Notes: generated by a model from the sequence alone, not told the origin. A stretch of DNA of 64,000 bases from Corythucha ciliata (GCA_038030265.1 CM075942.1:15520029-15584028), one strand, 5' to 3'. Shown: positions 13,060-24,856, counted from the first letter of the stretch. Numbers and translations are program-made.

Positions 13060-13700
13060 CACGTTTTTTCTCAATTTCAACCGCAATCAAGGCCTTTTCT
13101 CAATTTATCCTACAAAAGGTCTCCATAAAGCGTGAATTAGCTGATTTCCTTACTTTTGGTTTGGATTTTTCATCGCGAAACGAGGAAATGGGTGCGCTTT
13201 CTCAATTTTAGCCGCGAAAGGGAGCTTTTATTACTTTTAACAGTTTTCCCTCAATTTTTATCACCCCCCCCCCCTGAAAATGAGGCTTCCTCTCAATTCT
13301 GGGGGTATTTTTCGTGGACGAGCCCCTTTTCTTATTTTTAGCTGTGAAAAAATCTCCACAAACCGCGCATTAGCGTATTTTTTAAATTTCGACCCGGACG
13401 CAGGATCGCGAGATTACGATTGTGTGCGTTTTCTCAAATTCTGATGCGAATATGAACTCTATTTCTCAATTTTACCCACGAGTAAGTCTTTTCCCTCCAT
13501 TTTGGCCGTGAATTGGCGGAACTTTGTTTACGGACCATCCCCACGATACCGCGCATTATTATTACTCTTTCTCAATTTCCATCAGCATGTTGCGCAACGA
13601 AAAGCTGCGGCTTTTTTCTAAATTACGGCCACGGATCTCTAGCAACAGCGCACGCTCAAGAGGCAATTCTGGAAGTTCGGGAGTCGTGAATGTCAACAAA
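13060..13700 (+). repeat. Degenerate ~30-bp array, CTCAATTTTAGC family
   Basis: Units built around GAATTAGCG followed by TTTTCTCAATTTTAGC and CGCGAA recur every 28-60 nt with heavy divergence. The same family forms a long block at 31.5-33.6 kb and shorter blocks at 35.6-36.0, 41.0, 52.6 and 58.3 kb. Confidence 0.65.
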
Positions 13701-13904
13701 ATTAAGTGACAAGGCATAACGGTTCCATTTTATGTCACTAGCGCCAACCTTTTGGTCGTGGTTAGAGCTTTCTCGTGGTTGGTTCTTTGGCCATTGGTTG
13801 GCCATTTTTCGTGGTTGGCCCTTTGGATATGGATCGGAGTTCTTGTGGTTGGAGGTTTTTTTGTTTGGTCCTTTGACTGTGTTGACGTTTTAGTGCATTT
13901 CATT

Positions 13905-15710
13905 CTGAAAAAAAAAAAATCGCTCCGGCAGCTGGCGGTCGGAAAGAGTGCATTTCATTCCGTATACGGATACCCTAAACCGTCCCAGAAGTAATAATTT
14001 TGATACCAAAATTTGTTTCATTAAGCCGAACTTCTTCCTCTATTTTCACCACCCTCTCTTCAAAAATGTCGAAAAGTTTCGGTAGTTTTCCAAGGGCTTT
14101 GTTATATTAAATTTTTGTGCCGCATTTTATAATACCTAAACGTGTGAATTTAAGCGATTTTTTGAAATTTCATCCTCCATTTCACCCTCCCCCATCAAAG
14201 TTTTTGATAAATCTCAATGGAACCCAGGGCTTTCGTTATATCAAAGCGCGTTCCGCTAAATTGATTTCTTCGAGAGTTATCGTGCTAACAAGACCACACG
14301 CTTACTTCCACTCCGGGGGCAACACCCATTCCCCTTCAACTTTTAAAAAAAATTAAAATTGGAATCAAAGGCAGGGTCTTATGGCTACTGATTTTTGTGC
14401 CAAAGCGCGTTCCGCTAAATTGATTTCTTTGAGAGATATCGTGCTAACAAGACCACACACTTACATCCACTCCGGGGGCAACACCCCCTCCCCTTCGACT
14501 TTTTCAAAAAACTAAAATGGGAATCAAAGACTACTCTAACATGGAGTATACGTACCGAATATGATGCTTCTAGAATCAACTGGTGATTTATAGTGATTTT
14601 TTTACCATTTCAACCCCTAATTTCCCCCCCTCCACCTCAACCGATTTGGCCCAAATGCAATACCGACCGGGGTCTTATGACTACTGATTTTTGTGCCAAA
14701 GCGCGTTCCACTAAATTGATTTTTTCGAGATTTATCGTGCTAACAAGAAAACGGCCATAATATTATATATATATATAAATCCTGGAGACCACTGAATTCT
14801 TGTTCTAGAGGTTCTGAAACGTGAAAAAAACATGACATGACCCATGTTTGCCACCATCACGACGAGACCAATGGTGCATTTTTCAGAATGCAATTGAAAC
14901 AATCGAGTCAAACCTCATAAGTTAGAACGAGATCAATCAATTATGAATGAAATTTAGGCCTTTGATTCCCATTTTAATTTTTTGAAAAAGTCGAAGGGGA
15001 GGGGGTGTTGCCCCCGGAGTGGAAGTAAGCATGTGGTTTTGTTAGCACGATAACTCTCGAAGAAATCAATTTAGCGGAACGCGCTTTGGCACAAAAATCA
15101 GTAGTCATAAGATCCCGGTCGGTATTGCATTTGGGCCAAATCTGTCAAGGTGGAGGGGGGAAAATAGGGGTTAAATGGTCAAAAAATCACTATAATTCAC
15201 CAGTTGATTCTAGAAGCATTAGATTCGGTACGTATACTCCATGTTAGAGTAGCCTTTGATTCCCATTTTAATTTTTCGAAAAAGTCAAGGTGGTGGGGGT
15301 GGTCCTTCCGGTGTGGAAGTGTAAAAATAGCGTTGAACTTCACTAGTTCATCTTAGCGCTCTAAAATTCTACTCAATAATTTAATGTAACGAAAGCCCTG
15401 GGTTCCATTGAGATTTATCGAAAACTTTGATGGGGGAGGATGAAATTTCAAAAAAAAAAGCTTAAATTCACACTTTTAGGTATTATAAAATACGGCACAG
15501 AAATTTAATATTACAAAGCCCTTGGAAAACTACCGAAACTTTTCGACATTTTGAAGAGAGGGTGGTGAAAATAGAGGAAGAAGTTCGGCTTAATGAAACA
15601 AATAATGGTATCAAAATTATTACTTCTGGGACGGCTTAGGGTGTCCGTATACATAATGAAATGCACTCTTTCCGACCGCCAGCTGCCGGAGCGAATTTTT
15701 TTTTTGTAAT
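13905..15710. mobile_element. 1.8 kb imperfect palindrome (foldback-type element)
   Basis: Outer arms match inversely: CGCTCCGGCAGCTGGCGGTC near 13921 pairs with GACCGCCAGCTGCCGGAGCG near 15674. The match continues inward through the TTCTTCCTCTATTTTCACC block (14030) and its inverse (15565). The centre lies near 14800, at a TATATATATATA tract. The left arm carries about three copies of a subrepeat with AAGCGCGTTCCGCTAAATTG; the right arm has about one. No transposase ORF and no clear target duplication were seen. Confidence 0.8.
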
Positions 15711-15769
15711 TTGAGCATTTTCGAGGTGAGCGCTTTTTGTGGTCAGAGCATTTTGAAGCTAAGTGGAGT

Positions 15770-16280
15770 CTATTTTGAGCCAACTCTGCGAGATTTTTTT
15801 TTACCCAACCCCTTGAAAATGGTTTTGAATGATCCAACTCCACGAAATATAGTTTTTAAAGAAGCCGGATCCACCGAATTGGCTTTTTGAGGAGCCAAAC
15901 GTGAAATTGTTTTTTTAGGCGAGCCAATCGTACAAAATTTGTTTCGAATGGGCATTTTGTTTTCAAAAGGGGAGAGGAAATGAGGCAACGCCGTTAAATA
16001 TTGATTCCGAAGATGTGAAATCCGTGAAGTCATCGATTTTAGGGGTGAAATTGGTTTTTATAAAGAGCCAAAACCGCGATTTTTTGGGGGAATGGGTCAA
16101 TCCTGCGAAAATGGCTTTTATAATAAGCAAAGCCCGCGAAATTTGGTTCTGTAGGTGCCGTAAATATCAGACAAATTGGGGCTTTGGAAGGTTGAAGCCC
16201 TCGATATTGATTTCTATAAGCGCAAAATTCGCGATATTGGGATTTGAAGGGGTGGAATTCGCAGATTCTAGCCATTAACG
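15770..16280 (+). repeat. Degenerate ~30-bp array, GAAATTTGG family
   Basis: Units of roughly 28-38 nt read GCGAAATTTGGTTTTTGA then AAGAGCCAAACC. They are strongly diverged but keep the GAAATT and GAGCCAA(A) words. Long spurious ORFs run through the block on both strands because the period often preserves frame. Confidence 0.7.
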
Positions 16281-17330
16281 TAACCAAGCCCATAATGAAG
16301 AGGAAGGAACTCAAGGAATTATCCGTTTCTTATCCGCCGTAACGGAGAATATCACCTTGCTTGCACCTTACGCTTGTGTGGGGTGGGGGATTTTTCCAGT
16401 TGCCACTCCTCCGCTACGGGTCTGGTAGTGGGTGTCGCGTTTTACTACTACTAATTCATTTTGGTATGTTGGGTCTAGCTCTAGCCTGTTTGCTGAAATC
16501 CTGACTTTGAGAGAAAATTGTTGATTATGGAGCAGAAAGAGGCTAAAGTGCTAGTTTCGTAGTTGACGGGCCAAAAAGCCTGAAAGAAAAAGAATGGTGG
16601 CCTTATCGCACTAGGGCGCCCCACGGACCCTATGTCCTGGGCAATCACCCTGCTCACCTAAGGACTGGTGAGAGTCCCAAATAAGCCGGGCTATTGGAAG
16701 AGGGCTGGTATGTGGGTTCGAACGGATTATCCAGCTATAAGATGAGCTAATGCAAGTGGCGGCCCACAAGGAAATGGGATATTGGCCACAGTCTAACTGT
16801 GGTTCTATGTTAGTCTTGTTTTCTTTTGTATTGCGATCCTTTCTCCTTTCATCAAAGAAAAATTTGTGAGCTATGCAGTTACGTTGATGAGGCTTTTAAG
16901 GAATAGGGTACAGATTAGGCTCACCCTGAGGGCCTGTGGGGACAATCGCCCCCTCTCACCCAACAAATGGCAAAATGAGGTTGCCCTGCAAGTAGCTTTG
17001 TGTCCGGGGCGAGCTTCTAGACTTTCAAATATAATAGGCTTGGTAAGAATTTGAGTTCTTAAGAAAATTTGGAAAAGCAATGGTCCTTTGTTACCTCGAA
17101 ACAATACTTTTAGCTGATGCTTGTACCATGGCTTGAAACAATGTCATTTATCACCAAAAACGTTTGATCAACTGCGCGGTTCGTTGCATTAAATAAACGG
17201 ATGAAAAGTGAAATTTCATCTTGAGCCAAATATTAAAATAGGCAAAAAGATTACAATAAAAAATACGATAAGATAGCAAGTGACCTCACAAAGGCAACAA
17301 ATCAAACTGAGACACCTAAACTCCGTACCT

Positions 17331-17336
17331 TTTATT
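17331..17336 (-). terminator. Polyadenylation signal AATAAA (minus strand)
   Basis: AATAAA on the minus strand, 56 nt after the stop of the 73-aa gene, supporting that gene as expressed. Confidence 0.6.
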
Positions 17337-17391
17337 ACAAAGGGCGGCGGAAAGCGTATTTCTTAAAGTTTTTGTCCCTTCAAAGTGTGAA

Positions 17392-17697
17392 TTACGGAGA
17401 TTTGGCAGCAAAGTCCCATTGTTCCACCTTCTTGATACGGGGCACTTCAAACGCTAGAAAGGTCTTCATCCATGTTCTAAAAGCTTCAAGATTTCTTTTG
17501 TAGCGACTGCAAAAAAACGCCCGAAAAACGTCGAAATAATTCAGACACTAAAATAAAAATAATAATGGAATATAAGATCAATACTGACACTGTGATAGTG
17601 CGGGAGCTGTCAAGAGGGGCTGGCCGTGGGCTGTGCTTTGGTGCTCTGCTGGGTTATCTTCTTCTTCTTCGGCTAACCCGCAGCTGTTTTTCGCCAT
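17392..17697 (-). CDS. Unknown 73-aa protein, two exons, divergent from RPS20
   Basis: Exon 1 is 17697-17591 (ATG to CACA|GTGTCA) and exon 2 is 17506-17392, after a good acceptor (TTTTTTTGCAG). Phases agree and give 73 aa. The N-terminal half is acidic and low-complexity (LAEEEEDNP). The C-terminal half is basic and amphipathic, with RYKRNLEAFRTWMK and EVPRIKKVEQWDF. AATAAA follows 56 nt after the stop. The ATG lies 314 bp from the RPS20 start on the opposite strand, implying a shared bidirectional promoter region. I do not recognise the family. Organisation and tail signal argue for a real gene, but no homology supports it here. Confidence 0.5.
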
Positions 17698-18011
17698 ACA
17701 ATTTCAAGCCCTGCGGGAATTATAATTAATTAATTCTGTCATTAATTTGAGTCTAATTTCATTTCGTTGATTAAAATGAAAGGGAAAACTCCTGAAAATA
17801 ATTAAAAAATTGTAGTGCGCTCTACCGGCCTTTTTGTGACGCTGGGTGACTCTTCGGGAAGGTTAGACAAAGCCAAAAAATCTTCCTTTGCTACTCGTGT
17901 TCGTGTTCGAGGCTGGAACAGCGCTGACTTCTTTAATTAGAAAATTAAGGAAGTTATACTCGACCAGCCCTTTTTAGGACGTTTTTCTGTTAGTACCAAC
18001 GAGGAAGAATC

Positions 18012-18513
18012 ATGGTGAGTGAAACATTTCTTCCTTTTTTGTATTGCAAAGAAATTTGAGTGTAATGAGTGCCACGTGACTCTCCTTGCTGTACAGAGTG
18101 CGTTTAAAGATCCCGAGAAGCCCACGGCCGAAGCTCAAGTCCACCGTATTCGAATTACGCTCACTTCTAAAAACTTGCAAAGTCTTGAAAAAGGTAAAAC
18201 AGAAATCGTGAATTTCGAAACTATTTGACTAACACCTTTATTTCGGGGGGGTTTCGTAGTGTGCGCCGATTTGATCAACGGTTCGAAAAAGGAGAAACTT
18301 CGCGTCAAAGGGCCGATTAGAATGCCCACTAAAATTCTCCGTATCACGACAAGGAAAACACCCTGCGGTGAAGGGTCAAAAACGTGGGATCGTTTTCAGA
18401 TGCGAGTCCACAAGCGTATTATTGACTTGCACTCGCCGTCCGAAGTGGTCAAACAGATCACTTCGATCTCATTGGAACCTGGTGTCGAGGTGGAGGTCAC
18501 CATCGCGGAATGA
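18012..18513 (+). CDS. RPS20: 40S ribosomal protein uS10 (RPS20), three exons
   Basis: Small-subunit ribosomal protein of the 40S head. Exons are 18012-18014 (the ATG codon only), 18097-18193 and 18260-18513, giving 117 aa. The protein begins [18 protein letters not shown] and contains the family blocks [35 protein letters not shown] and the end [12 protein letters not shown]. Length matches metazoan RPS20 (about 119). Introns are 82 and 66 nt. A pyrimidine-rich word, CCTTTTTG (17829), lies about 180 nt upstream and could be part of a TOP-type start, but this is weak. Neither intron shows C/D-box snoRNA motifs. Confidence 0.97.
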
Positions 18514-18929
18514 ATAATTCCTATTTTTATTTTTTTTGTAATTTTAACTATTTGAGAATACAAAAAAGATAATTTGTATCATGATTTCTACTTAACTTCA
18601 TAGGGGCATGATAGAATGCAGAGGTTCATTGCTGATTTCTGGCTAGTTTTAGATTGATTCTAGACTGCTGTAATTCTTTCGATCTATGAAGCCACAGATC
18701 CCAGAGTTGGGTGCGCCCCGTAATGATCGCTTGCACTTGACTTCTGTGCCTACAAACAACGCCTGGTTGCGTGAGGCGAGTGAATGGCGTTATCGCCTCG
18801 CCAAATTTGGCTTTTATGTGACCGTAAATTACCGAGCCAAGTAGTGGGTTCCCGTGGAAAAATGGATCATGTAGCGGAAAGTCTCGAATTTTAAAGATTC
18901 CTAGAGAGAAATCTCCGCAGTTATAGTGA

Positions 18930-19060
18930 AGTGACCAGGAAGGGCTGACTCGAAAGTTACCTAAATCCGGACGTGCTCATTTTTTAGGTCTCCGGAGAGT
19001 GAGGTCAAAATTTTCCTCTTTCTAGTCCTATATTTTTCTGAGCCTATATGTTTTCTGTCT
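18930..19060 (+). mobile_element. Fragment related to the 42.9 kb hAT-type element
   Basis: GTGACCAGGAAG followed by CGTGCTCATTTTTTAGG, CTCCGGAGAG and TTTTCCTCTTTCTAGTCC parallels the first 150 bp of the element at 42901 (GTGACCAGAAG ... GGGCTCATTTTTCAGG ... CCGAGGAGAG ... TTGTCCTC). The opposite end was not found. Confidence 0.5.
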
Positions 19061-19479
19061 CACGGATTTCAACCCCCCTCATTTTACGAAGTTTTACGCT
19101 TTTAAAATTCTATTTTCGCGCTTGTAGCTCTTGAAGAAATCAGTTTCACGGGGTTAGTCAATTCAGAAAACGTGCCTGTTTGGAAATCCTAATCCTTGGA
19201 TTATTAGCTTATTGAAACCCGAAATGTCGCATTTTGGCTCTTAAATCTTAAGGTGATTGGGGTTGATCAACTCAGTTGAACGAGTGTAGACGAGTTGATT
19301 GACAGATGAACAACTGCTGAAAAGTTGAAAGTAAAATTGAATGGGATTTGAAACCGATGTTTAACTTCCTTTTTACACCCGTTGTATGGATGCGTTGAAC
19401 AACTTTTTCCGCCAAAATTGCAGTTTTTCACATCCTGCTCCCCCTTTTTTTCGCTGTCTCTTTAAATTGTATATTTTTT

Positions 19480-19950
19480 TGGTTGAGCCTGCTCCACGAA
19501 ATTGGTTTTTCGGTGCCAACCCGTCCGTGAAATTTGGTATATTCAGTGAGCCACCCCCGCTAAATTGTTATTGAGAGGGCCGCGACCTCACCAATTTTAG
19601 TATTTGAAAAGAGGCTGCGACTGGACCTTCAAAATTCCTCACGTAATTTTATTTTTATTATTATTTTATCAGTCAATCCCGCGTGATTTTTATTATTGAA
19701 AATTAATGAGCCAATGCAGCGAAATTTAGTCATTTTAAGGCCGGCGAAATTGCACTTTGCAATGAAATCAGTGTGTTCTGAAATACTTGATTTTGAAAGT
19801 ATAAACATATCGTTGGCTTTTTTGTAGAGGCGTGGAATTTGCGTTTTCCAAGTGCCAAAATCGACGGAATCTGCTAATTTATAAGGTCTTACGCGAGAAA
19901 TTATGGCTTTTTGGGGAGTCCATTTCAGCGAAATTGTCTTTATTTCCATG
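19480..19950 (+). repeat. Degenerate GAAATTTGG-family units
   Basis: Diverged units such as CCACGAAATTGGTTTTTCGG, CGTGAAATTTGG and GAGCCACCCCCGC recur at about 30-50 nt. They are sparser than in the other blocks. Confidence 0.5.
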
Positions 19951-20583
19951 TTCTCGCAGGGAAGGAAGTTTGGTTATGCCAAAAGTAATAATTTTCGAGC
20001 CTGGCTTGGTGAGCGTGTTCTTGGCCCCAGTGACGGTTGCACGTCACATATAAAGGCGAAACTAAAGCTTACTAAACTGGACTAGAAAAACCGGACAGAA
20101 TGCACTGGCGAGGGATTACCAGGAGGAAAAAATGCAAACAAAACTCTGGTTGGGGGGAGGGGGTAATACGCACTGTCTTCTTTTCTTGGAAAAAAATAGA
20201 ATAACTCTGTTAACTATTAACTCTATTATAAGATATTGTAACTCTATTATCTTAACACAAATTAACTTTTTCGAATGAATAGAATTTCCTATGAGGGTAG
20301 GAATTTGCAGAGAAATTTATTTTTCCACGTTTATTTACACGTACTAATAGCGTTTTCAATTTCCATAAAATTCTGCTCTGAAGGCGAGAATTTCCACCCG
20401 TCTTCTCTGAATTATATATCATATGGTAACGGAGAAGACGGGTAGAAATGCTCGACTCCAGAGTGGAATTTTACGTAAATGGAAAACGCCATGAAAAAGA
20501 GAATATATTTATAATGTGCTGAAATTTTAAGAAATATTGCAAGTATTTGGCCCCCTTGACTCTCCCCCCTGTTATGACGTAAT

Positions 20584-20915
20584 TTACTCTTTGGCTTCAA
20601 TGCGGGCATTGCACTGATTTCCCCACATGTGTGTTGTTGCCAAAAACATCGCTGGTTGTTGCTGATCCTTGATTTTTGTTATTTCTTTTTGTATAAAGTC
20701 CGTCCACAAGCTCCAAGTTCCATGTTTGCATTGCGTGGAATCTATGCAACCAAACAAATTTATTCCCTCGAAAAATGAAGCATTTTGATAAGTTGCACAT
20801 ACACCACCCAACGAAAACTTAGAGCTTGTGAACGGGGCCGTAACATTTGGAGACAGCCTGACAGCTCCTTTCAATTTCAAATACGAGAACAGTCCAGATA
20901 TTTTAAAAATACTTC
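20584..20915 (-). pseudogene. Possible LamG/ConA-lectin-like coding remnant
   Basis: An open frame ends at 20584. It contains LFGCIDSTQCKHGTWSLWTD, which resembles the C-x5-C-x2-G-x4-W core of concanavalin-A-like LamG domains in extracellular proteins. The open frame runs up to a palindromic element at about 20930, so upstream exons are missing or cut off. No splice sites or signal peptide were found. It could be an exon of a larger lost gene or a chance frame; the identification rests on one short motif. Confidence 0.25.
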
Positions 20916-21035
20916 TACTCTACAGTGACCGGATGTTTTTGAAAAACCAGCATGCAATATAGCTTCAAACCAAACGATGGTCAACCAAACGATGGTATTC
21001 AACGAAACCATTACGATGGTTGCCTGGCCACTGAC

Positions 21036-21182
21036 TAAAGCCCTGTTCACACGATGCGATGTTTGAAGCTAAATTGCATGCTGGATTTTTAAAAACATCC
21101 GGTCACTACCAAGGAACATATGTTTTTAAAAAACCAGCATGCAATATAACTTCAAACATTGCATCGTGTGAACAGGGCTTAA
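21036..21182. mobile_element. MITE-like palindrome, GCCCTGTTCACACGATGC ends
   Basis: TAAAGCCCTGTTCACACGAT at the left pairs with ATCGTGTGAACAGGGCTTAA at the right. The inner stem includes GCATGCTGG and ACATCCGGTCAC. A second copy of part of the inner stem lies just left at 20930-20985. It shares end style with 8394-8531. Confidence 0.8.
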
Positions 21183-22299
21183 CATCAAGAAAACCTCATG
21201 ATTTAAAAAATTCAGTTTGTTGTGAGAGAGATAGAGAATGCATTGGACAAAAACAACTTAATTACGTCACAATCTTTTTTGGTGGGAAGTCAAATATTGC
21301 TATTTTGAATAATTAAAAAAATAGTTATAATTGAATTTAATCGTTTGAATCCGTATCTATCAAACGGCAATGGTGTGTTCTATCAGAAAAAAATATTTTT
21401 GGAAAATGTGCAACTTCCTCTCAACTCTCGCAGACAACGATCAACGCGTTTATTTTTTTTTTTCTTTCTTTTGATGGGGTCGCTGGGTCTCCCCGCCTTT
21501 GACTGCGAGTAGGAGTCCCCAAGTAGCAATGAAACGTTTAAAAAACATTTTACTAAAACTTTTATAAAAGTTTGCTCAAACATTTGAAAAAAGTTTTTTT
21601 AAATATTTTGTTGGCCGTTTTGTCATTTGGTTATGAAACTTTTAAAAAACATTTTATAAAGTTTTTAATATGTTTTTTCATCAAAAGTTTAATAAATGTA
21701 TAAAACACGTAAAAAAAGGTTTCAGGCAAAATATTAATTAAATGTTTAAAATATGTTTTCGCGCCTGAGATTTATTCGCGATACGTACGGGAGGATGGAC
21801 TAAACTCTACTATAGAGTTTTTTGCTCAAAACAGTCAAATTATCAGCTGACCCCTGCCTAAAAATTGGCAGTGTGCAATCAGTTTGGACTTATTTTTTAA
21901 CGAAAAACTCACTCGCGTAAAAGGGGCTTACGATCCAGAAGAAATCAATGAAATCATGAGATACCTAACTGTCGGTTTCGACTGCTGAAAATCAATTTAT
22001 AGTCTGGGCCTTCAACGAATGCTCAAGTCAGTGATCAATTCCATGGTGAGTAAACTGTGAAATAGGACCAACTGTGCTTAAAAATAAAAGTTGAAAAAGC
22101 GTAAAAATATATTTAAAACGAAATATGAAATATTTAAAAAAAATTAAAAAATCAAACTATCATTATGTTTCGCCAAACTCTTCCCGTCCGCCGTCTTTTT
22201 TTGGTCGCTTACTTGCTCTGAGAACAATAAAGAGATTCCAAAATTGTTTTCACGGTATAACATATTATGTGAATGAAATGCGTGTGCGAATTCTAATAC

Positions 22300-22621
22300 T
22301 TACACGTGGATTCGCTGCGTGGCTTGTGCGAGCCATTGCATTGACGCCGCCTTAATTTGCTGCATCTCTGCATTTGGAATTTTTTTCTTAACTGTTTCTA
22401 CAACCAAAAGACAAATAAACATAGGACCTTTTTCTCTTGATCGTTTCACCTCACATACCTGTCAACACTTTGACTAAAAATAAATCCGCAGCCGATTTTT
22501 TCCCTTTTTGCCCCTTCCAGCTTAATTTCTGACATATTTCATCAGAAAATAATTTTTTCCAAATGGATGTAGTGATTTTCGCTGCAGTGGACCCTACCAC
22601 AGCAAACACAAGTTGGCGAAC
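22300..22621 (-). pseudogene. C-terminal part of a DUF4806-like protein
   Basis: Two in-phase pieces remain: 22621-22459 (after CTCCAG) and 22397-22300 (after GTTGTAG), joined by a 61-nt intron. The peptide contains FSDEICQKLSWKGQKGKKSA and LFLVKVLT, then IPNAEMQQIKAASMQWLAQA. This fits the DUF4806 pattern (W-x-G-x-KGKK block, then a helix ending in W-L-x-x-A). DUF4806 proteins are common in invertebrates and often expanded with mobile elements. No upstream exons were found: a satellite begins about 70 nt further up. It is probably a truncated gene, though its surviving frame is clean. Function is unknown. Confidence 0.45.
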
Positions 22622-22689
22622 CTGGAGATCAAAGATGACAAAATTAGCGCATGTTCGATATTTCCTAATATAGTGTGAGGCGACCCGCA

Positions 22690-24120
22690 TAAATCAAGAA
22701 AATCTTTGAATATATTTTCGCGATTAATTCTGGTCGGACTGGGCACGCCATTTATAGTTCGAGAGCTAGCGACAGTCCTATTCAACCGGAAGAATATAGT
22801 CACCGAATGTGTGCAAAATGATGGCATTTGACCCCCTATTTACGAGTCCGGAAGTCTGCCATGCTATATCTGGGGCCTAAGGATTTTATAGCTAATTAAA
22901 GTCCTTAATTTGGGACATTAATTTAACCAGAAGAACATAGACCCGAAACTAGTCTCATTCGAAAGGTTTTATGAAGCTGATTACGAATATGATCGTCTGC
23001 CGCCGTCTGCCTGGGGCATTTGCCCTCTGTGGCTCGCCAAAACACGTAATTCGGTGAATTTTGATCAACCGGAAGAACATAGTCCTGAAACTGGTCTTAT
23101 TCGATAGGATTTATGGAGATGATTACAAATAAAATCGTCTGCCTGGAGCATTTGCCTTCGGTGGCCAGTAAACTCCTTAAATCAGGGGCATTAATTAACC
23201 GGATGAACTAAGACCGGAGAGTGGTCTTTTGCGACACGTTTCACGTGGCTGAATACGAAAGTGATCGTCTGCCGGTGTCTGCCTGGGGCACTTGCCCTTA
23301 GTGACCAGTGTATCTGCACCGGAGGAAAATGATTAACCGGAAGAACATAGTCCAGAAACCAGTCTCATTCGAAAGGTTATATAGAGCTGATTACGAATAT
23401 GATCGTCTGCCGCCGTCTGTCTGGGGCATTTGCCCTCTGTGGCTCGCCAGAAACACGTAATTCGGTGAATTTTGATTAACCGGAAGAACATAGTCCTGAA
23501 ACCGGTCTTATTCGATAGGATTTATGGAGATGATTACAAATAAAATCGTCTGCCTGGAGCATTTGCCCTCGGTGGCCAGTAAACTCCTTAAATCAGGGGC
23601 ATTAATTAACCGGATGAACTAAGACCGGAGAGTGGTCTTTTGCGACACGTTTCATGTGGCTGAATACGAAAGTGATCGTCTGCCGGTGTCTGCCTGGGGC
23701 ACTTGCCCTTAGTGACCAGTGTATCTGCACCGGAGGAAAATGATTAACCGGAAGAACATAGTCCAGAAACCAGTCTCATTCGAAAGGTTTCATAGAGCTG
23801 ATTACGAATATGATCGTCTGCCGCCGTCTGCCTGGGGCATTTTGCCCTCTGTGGCTCGCCAAAAACACGTAATTCGGTGAATTTTGATTAACCGGAAGAA
23901 CATAGTCCTGAAACTGGTCTTATTCGATAGGATTTATGGAGATGATTACAAATAAAATCGTCGGCCTGGAGCATTTGCCCTCGGTGGCCAGTAAACTCCT
24001 TAAATCAGGGGCATTATAGTTAACAGGATGAACTAAGTCCGGTGAATGGTCTTTTGCGACACGTTTCATGTGGCTGAATACGAAAGTGATCGTCTGCCTG
24101 GGGCACACAAAGGAGACGAT
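22690..24120 (+). repeat. Satellite array with ~415-bp higher-order period
   Basis: A ~135-bp unit begins near TTAACCGGAAGAACATAGTC and includes TTACGAATATGATCGTCTGC and CTGGGGCATTTGCCCTCTG. Three unit variants form a higher-order repeat of about 415 bp, seen in order at about 22.93, 23.33 and 23.75 kb with high identity between copies. A related, more diverged stretch occurs at 44.16-44.82 kb inside a hAT-type element. Confidence 0.85.
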
Positions 24121-24856
24121 CGTCACAACTTCCCCTGCAAAAACTGCGGCCCACCCGACTTGACCCTTGCGTGAAAAGGTAGTGATGCCGCTGTCTTGTC
24201 TAATTGAAGGGGTTGGCTCTAGTATAGCGTCGGACTATGCGGGTCCAGGGAAGGCGGTGGTCTGTTCCTGTAGAGCGAGACTTTATTAGGGAAAGAATAA
24301 ATCTCTGTGTGCGCAGAGTTCGAAATTTGGTTCGAGCCGCCTTCAGTCGGTGCCTTTTGGCATGGAAGCTTGGACGTTGCATGCCTAGTCGTCTGCCTTT
24401 AGCTTAGCAAACTGTCCCCTGTCACAACCCCTAAAAGGCCTAAAATTCCATTTTCAGTTTCAGCATGGTGTCTGTAGTTTGTCAACGTCCGTCCCATGGT
24501 AAATTTCTCATGGTCGATCTGAATGAGTGACGGCTCAAAAGTTTTGTCTTGATCCTTAGATATGAACACCCTAAAATTTGAAAACGATTGGTCGAGCTAA
24601 TTTATTTTATTTGGAAGATATTTTATCAAATGTGCTCCAAGAGTCAAAATGGTTGGAGTGAATGCTGTGGAAATTTTGATGATCGACAGCTCAAAATATT
24701 TATCTAGGTTCCCAGAAGATCAGAAGATATGTACTTCTAAAATTTGAATGAGATTTGTAGAGCGGAACAGCTGCTATGCCATATACGACTTGGAATACTT
24801 TCCAGATAGTTTTTTTCCCCCAAATCCATTTCCCCTCAGGATTTCAGAAAACTGCC

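Larger units (their letters stand above)
11664..13904. other. Repeat-rich interval, 11.7-13.9 kb
   Basis: No supported gene. It contains a possible tRNA-derived SINE head (about 11890-11975), poly-C/poly-G runs (11801, 12362, 12739, 13030 and 13264), a CTCAATTTTAGC-type array (about 13060-13700) and a GTGGTT-type array (about 13745-13890). Confidence 0.6.
15711..17391. other. Repeat-rich interval, 15.7-17.4 kb
   Basis: GTGGTT-type units (15715-15760) are followed by a block of the GAAATTTGG array (15770-16280). The rest (16.3-17.3 kb) is unrecognised sequence. It includes GGGTTCGAACGG near 16713, whose flanks do not pair into a tRNA arm. No gene is supported before the polyadenylation signal at 17331. 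Confidence 0.5.
18514..22299. other. Repeat-rich interval, 18.5-22.3 kb
   Basis: It contains a fragment related to the left part of the 42.9 kb hAT-type element (about 18930-19060), GAAATTTGG-type units (about 19480-19950), a possible lectin-like coding remnant (20584-20915), short palindromic elements (20930-21182) and AT-rich sequence. No intact gene is supported. Confidence 0.55.

Noticed and set aside
16700..16730. tRNA T-arm from GGGTTCGAACGG
   Set aside because: The flanking five bases do not pair and no acceptor stem or anticodon arm can be placed.
18015..18259. snoRNA in the RPS20 introns
   Set aside because: RPS20 hosts a snoRNA in some animals, but neither short intron shows C and D boxes.
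22690..24120. CRISPR-like array
   Set aside because: Repeats are contiguous and ~135 bp long without unique spacers; the genome is eukaryotic.
24212..24340. tRNA-Asp-like gene or SINE head (TAGTATAGCG ... GGTTCGAGCC)
   Set aside because: The A and B boxes are about 110 nt apart, too far for a tRNA, and no stem fits; kept only as a note.
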